Assembly (NCBI GenBank): GCA_004375785.1
Contig: SOKM01000091.1
Span: 1 to 15,409 of the forward strand
DNA: 15,409 bases
Direction of reading: 5' to 3'
Source: Candidatus Cloacimonadota bacterium
Lineage (GTDB): Bacteria > Hydrothermota > E44-bin80
The notes beneath the pieces were generated by a model. It had not been told where the DNA came from, did not search any database, and was given only the letters and a program-made list of their open reading frames with translations. Each line of letters opens with the position of its first letter. The first letter of the stretch is position 1. Position numbers and translations under genes: made by a program. Shown here piece by piece: positions 12,340 to 15,409 of this stretch.

Positions 12340-13065
12340 ATGCAATTTTCATTTTTATTCTGGCGTCTTCTTGCTGGTCATTTTATAGGTGATTTTCCCC
12401 TTCAAACTAACACTATTTTTATGATCAAGGTAAAATACAGATGGGGTGTTATTTTACACTCCTCTATTGCAAGTATCCTTATTTTTATTTTTGCTGTTCC
12501 CTATCTCCCCCACTATCCAATACTTTGGCTTTATCTTTTCCTTAATCTTGGATTTCATATTTTAGTCGATAAAGTAAAACTACTTATAACCCCTAAAGTA
12601 AAAAAACTTGGATTTCTCTTTTTCCTTCTCGACCAGATTTTACATATAGGTGCCTGCTGGCTTATCTCCAGTTCCGTTCCATCTTTACCCTCTTATGGTG
12701 ATTCCTTAGCACTTTATGGAAACACTAACTTGATGATTTTTATTTCTGTATATATAGCTGTTACCTTTGGTGTCCTTTATTTCATAATTTCAATAAAATC
12801 TACTTTTAATCTCCCGGTTACTTTTCCAGACTGGAAAATGAAAATTATTGAATTTGTTGAGAGAGCAGCAATAACCACCTTTACCGTTTTAGGGAGTTTC
12901 TACTTTCTCCTTATTCCGCTTGCTCTTTTTCCCAGAGGCTTTCTCTCCTTTCTTAAAAAGAAAAAATATCAGGTGAGTCCCTTTGATATCCTTCTTGCTC
13001 TTTTATTCTCACTCATTGCTGGGTTTATCTTGAAAATTGTATTAGCCGCAGGAAGTAAAATATGA
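12340..13065 (+). CDS. DUF3307 family integral membrane protein
   Basis: The 241-residue protein has about six or seven hydrophobic segments. It shows the DUF3307 pattern: GHFIGDFPLQTNTI near the N-terminus (residues 13-26), a following helix with a conserved His (ILHSS, about 38-42), HILVDKVK (about 73-80) and FLLDQILHIG (about 95-105). The His/Asp residues at helix ends recall metal or substrate sites, but no function is established for the family. Homologues are often found near DUF151 or regulatory genes. It starts one base after the rplI stop and overlaps the next gene by ATGA, so it belongs to that transcript. The family call is from memory of the motif pattern. Confidence 0.75.
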   Translation: MQFSFLFWRLLAGHFIGDFPLQTNTIFMIKVKYRWGVILHSSIASILIFIFAVPYLPHYPILWLYLFLNLGFHILVDKVKLLITPKVKKLGFLFFLLDQILHIGACWLISSSVPSLPSYGDSLALYGNTNLMIFISVYIAVTFGVLYFIISIKSTFNLPVTFPDWKMKIIEFVERAAITTFTVLGSFYFLLIPLALFPRGFLSFLKKKKYQVSPFDILLALLFSLIAGFILKIVLAAGSKI

Positions 13066-13544
13066 TAGAAGTCAAGGTTTCAGCGCTAGCCATTGACCAG
13101 GTTACAAAAACCCCTATTGTTTTTCTTAAAGAGGTTGATGGTGATATGTTTTTACCTATCTGGATTGGACCATATGAAGCAGATGCAATAGCACGAGGAC
13201 TCGAGAAAGAAAAGTTGCCACGACCGTTTACTCACGACCTCATAAAAAATATACTTAATGGTTTCAATATAAACATGCTGAAAATAGTTGTCAACAAGAT
13301 AGAAAATGAAACATATTATGCAACGCTTGTTCTGGAAAAGAACGGTGAACTTTTTGAGGTAGATGCAAGGCCAAGCGATTCTATTGCAATAGCTTTAAGG
13401 ATGAATATTCCGCTTTATGTTGAAGATGATGTAATGAAAAAAAATGGAACATCTATTGAATTGGATAGTGAGATTAAGAAAAAAGCACTGAAGGAGCACC
13501 TTAAAAATTTGGACCTTGAGAATTTTGGAAAATATAAACTTTAA
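13062..13544 (+). CDS. DUF151 / bifunctional nuclease (BFN) domain protein
   Basis: The 160 residues match the DUF151 domain: MIEVKVSALAIDQVTKTPIVFLKEVDGDMFLPIWIGPYEADAIARGLE (1-48), RPFTHDLIKNIL (54-65), YYATLVLEKNGELFEVDARPSDSIAIALRMNIPLYV (86-121). Plant members have reported DNase and RNase activity; in bacteria the role is uncertain, and single-domain versions are widespread in diverse phyla. The C-terminal 30 residues are a lysine-rich helix. The start overlaps the DUF3307 stop (ATGA). The end overlaps the first codons of the TPR gene if that starts at a TTG, as argued there. Confidence 0.92.
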   Translation: MIEVKVSALAIDQVTKTPIVFLKEVDGDMFLPIWIGPYEADAIARGLEKEKLPRPFTHDLIKNILNGFNINMLKIVVNKIENETYYATLVLEKNGELFEVDARPSDSIAIALRMNIPLYVEDDVMKKNGTSIELDSEIKKKALKEHLKNLDLENFGKYKL

Positions 13545-15237
13545 ATATGCATTAAACCACATTAAATTAAATTTTTTACTCTTTTGCTCTGTGTTCTCTG
13601 TGGTTAATTTTTTTCTATTCATTCTTTTATCAACTTTTGGTTGCACGAAAGCAATACATACCAAAAGGCAGGTTTCGCATTCTGCACTTGAACATTATAC
13701 CCTTGGTTTATATTACGAACAAAACAACGAGGACAGTCTTGCTGTAGAGCAGTTTAAACAAGCACTGATTGAAGACCCGGAAAACCCTGAACTCTTATCA
13801 GAGATTGCATTTTCTCTTTCAAAAATTAAAAAATTTGAGGAAGCAGAAAAGTATGCTGAGGAGGCAATCAACTGTGGTGCAACGGATGAGAACCTCTATA
13901 TAATTCTTGGAAACGGGGCAAGAGAAAATGGCGACATAAAGAAGGCTCTTTCGTTCTACAAAAAGGCTTTATCCGATACCACAAACTATTTTCTTGTTAT
14001 TAATCTCGCTCAAATTATGAGAGAACTCAATATGATAGATGATACGATTTTGCTCCTTAAAGGATTAAAAAGAAGATACCCATTTGACCTGAGGGTTCAT
14101 ACACAGTTGGGAGACCTTTATGGTAGAGTGGAGAAATTTGACCTTGCAACGCTTGAATTCAAAGAGGCATTGGTACTGGACTCTCTATACTATCCTGCAA
14201 TTCTCGGCCTTGGAATCATATACGAAATTAAGGGTGAGGTAGATAGTTCGTATCTATTTTACAAAAAAGCCTCTGACATTAACCCTGATAACATAAGCCT
14301 TGTGAAAAGGATTGTTGAATTTGACCTAATCAGGGGTGAATGGGCAGAAGTAAGAGACTACGCGCTTAAGCTCCTCGACATTTCCCCTACAGAAAATCTG
14401 GTACGAAAACAACTTGCCTATGCCTATTACAGGCTGGGTGATAGTAAAAGTTCACTTGAGCAGTACCTCCTCCTTTCAGGGCTCCTTCCCATGGATGCGA
14501 ATGTTCATCACTTTCTTGGCAGGCTTTACTATGAGAAAAAAGAGATGGAGAAAGCAGAGGAGGAGTTCAATCTTTCGCTTACCTTAAACCCTGATTTCAG
14601 TCCCAACCTTCAATATCTATACATCATAAGTATAAAAGATGAAAATGACGATAAAGCTTCTCAATATTTTGAAGAAATGAAAAAGAAAGGGTTAAAAGAA
14701 GAGGAGATTTTTTTCTCAGCTGGAACAGATTTCTACAGAGGAAAGGACTACGTTATGGCAAAGGTTTTTTTGCTAAGGAGTATTGCAAAGAACCCTGAAT
14801 TTCAAAACCCCTGGTATAGTCTTGGTTTTGTTTACGAGAAAATGGGAAACATTGATTCAGCAGAACATTCCTACAGAAAAGTTTTAGAACTGGATTCAAT
14901 GAATGCAAATGCTTTCAATGCGCTTGGTTACCTATTCGTTGAATACAATATAAAATTGGAAGAGGCAGAAGAATTAATTGACCGAGCCCTCGAAATTGAC
15001 TCACTTAATGGTTACTATATAGACAGTCTTGGCTGGCTTTATTTCAAACAGAAAAATTATGAAAAGGCAAAGGAATTACTTATAAAGGCAAAAGAATTGG
15101 CTGATGACCCGGTTATTTATGACCATCTTGGCGATGTATATGAAAAATTTGGTGACAAAGAGAAGGCACAAGAGATGTGGGAGAAGTCACTTGAACTCGA
15201 CCCGGATAATGAAGAAGTCAAGAAAAAAATAAAATAG
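13516..15237 (+). CDS. TPR-repeat protein, probable outer-membrane lipoprotein
   Basis: A 573-residue protein made of about 13-14 tetratricopeptide repeats from residue 50 to the end, with no catalytic domain. The last three have the pattern NALGY ... DSLGW ... DHLGD, seen in bacterial TPR lipoproteins and scaffolds. The first 43 residues include basic residues, a hydrophobic run (FLLFCSVFSVVNFFLFILL) and STFGC; Cys43 with Gly before it could be a lipidation site, although the -3 position is Thr rather than Leu. The start is uncertain: TTG 13516 or TTG 13525, both inside the DUF151 gene and without a clear ribosome site. A GTG at 13591 would remove the basic residues. A repeat (13552-13607) encodes part of the signal region. 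The partner of this protein is unknown. Confidence 0.85.
   Translation: MRILENINFKYALNHIKLNFLLFCSVFSVVNFFLFILLSTFGCTKAIHTKRQVSHSALEHYTLGLYYEQNNEDSLAVEQFKQALIEDPENPELLSEIAFSLSKIKKFEEAEKYAEEAINCGATDENLYIILGNGARENGDIKKALSFYKKALSDTTNYFLVINLAQIMRELNMIDDTILLLKGLKRRYPFDLRVHTQLGDLYGRVEKFDLATLEFKEALVLDSLYYPAILGLGIIYEIKGEVDSSYLFYKKASDINPDNISLVKRIVEFDLIRGEWAEVRDYALKLLDISPTENLVRKQLAYAYYRLGDSKSSLEQYLLLSGLLPMDANVHHFLGRLYYEKKEMEKAEEEFNLSLTLNPDFSPNLQYLYIISIKDENDDKASQYFEEMKKKGLKEEEIFFSAGTDFYRGKDYVMAKVFLLRSIAKNPEFQNPWYSLGFVYEKMGNIDSAEHSYRKVLELDSMNANAFNALGYLFVEYNIKLEEAEELIDRALEIDSLNGYYIDSLGWLYFKQKNYEKAKELLIKAKELADDPVIYDHLGDVYEKFGDKEKAQEMWEKSLELDPDNEEVKKKIK
13552..13607. repeat. AACCACA ... CTCTGTGGTTAA repeat across the DUF151/TPR junction
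   Basis: AACCACA (13555-13561) is inverted as TGTGGTT (13599-13605). Two 9-base units, ctctgtgtt and ctctgtggt (13587-13604), lie at the right end. CTCTGTGGTT matches 11102-11111 inverted. Here the repeat is translated, giving CSVFSVVN in the predicted signal peptide of the TPR protein. Confidence 0.55.
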
Positions 15238-15245
15238 CTTTCTCA

Positions 15246-15318
15246 CCGCAAAGTCGCAAAGCCCTCAAAGAAAATTTTAAGTAAGGAACCCCTACCGTTG
15301 TGCAGCAACCATTCCCAT
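15246..15318 (+). repeat. CGCAAAG units and one CCGTT hairpin module after the TPR gene
   Basis: The units ccgcaaag, tcgcaaag and ccctcaaag (15246-15270) form a short 8/9-base array. CCGTTGTGCAGCAACCATTC starts at 15295 and matches the CCGTT ... AACCATTC module family of 358-434, with weak arms TTGT/GCAA. No intrinsic terminator is visible after the TPR stop. Confidence 0.6.
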
Positions 15319-15335
15319 CCTTCATCACCCACCCA

Positions 15336-15409
15336 TTAGCTCTTATCTCTTTCAATAAACTCTTTCATCAACTCTATCTTCTCCCTCTCAATCTCTCCCC
15401 TCTTTTCAA
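15336..15409 (-). CDS. possible C-terminal end of a minus-strand gene
   Basis: From the right edge the minus strand is open for 23 codons to a TAA at 15338-15336, reading a charged helical sequence ending EKIELMKEFIERDKS. The other two minus frames stop early. The high charge and purine-rich sense strand suit a real C-terminus, converging with the TPR gene. It is too short to assign a family, and a chance frame is possible. Confidence 0.35.
   Translation of the reverse strand, partial: EKRGEIEREKIELMKEFIERDKS

Overview
This is a bacterial chromosomal segment, AT-rich (roughly 38-40 % GC by eye), with short gene-to-gene overlaps, strong Shine-Dalgarno sites and frequent GTG/TTG starts. Translation in table 11 works throughout. 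A SIS-family sedoheptulose-7-phosphate isomerase, two dTDP-rhamnose-type enzymes and a probable TPR lipoprotein suggest a diderm envelope. SpoVG, a membrane pyrophosphatase and repeat-stuffed gaps recall uncultured lineages such as the WOR-3/Stahlbacteria-like or Cloacimonadota-like phyla. That taxonomic guess is low confidence and rests on style, not on a marker search.

Left end (1-1735, minus strand): queD, queE and a truncated queC, three preQ0/queuosine biosynthesis genes read towards the left edge. A divergent gap (1736-1932) carries a plausible promoter for the plus-strand genes. Next come rfbA and rfbD (nucleotide-sugar synthesis), then gmhA (heptose precursor), which overlaps ispE (MEP isoprenoid pathway) by 4 bases. 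A classic housekeeping run follows: spoVG, tRNA-Gln(UUG), prs, rplY (L25/TL5 type), pth, hppA, rpsF, ssb, rpsR, rplI. After it come a DUF3307 membrane protein, a DUF151 (bifunctional nuclease family) gene and a long TPR protein. The last 70 bases may hold the C-terminal end of a minus-strand gene.

The coding content is ordinary. The intergenic DNA is not. Gaps over about 100 bases are largely built from three kinds of repeat: (a) degenerate tandem arrays with strict periods of 7, 8, 9 or 18 bases and a different unit in most gaps; (b) mini-hairpin modules in which constant flanks (CCGTT ... AACCATTCC, or GTAG ...) surround palindromic cores whose two arms change together; and (c) a MITE-like element ending in CTCGCAATGAC with a GAGATTGC motif, present as one long copy with 13-base terminal inverted repeats (11658-11815) and three half copies. 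These sit even between genes of the conserved rpsF-ssb-rpsR-rplI operon, so they are probably transcribed. They also create false upstream starts for gmhA and hppA and form part of the signal-peptide region of the TPR gene. This repeat system is the best candidate in the window for something undescribed.
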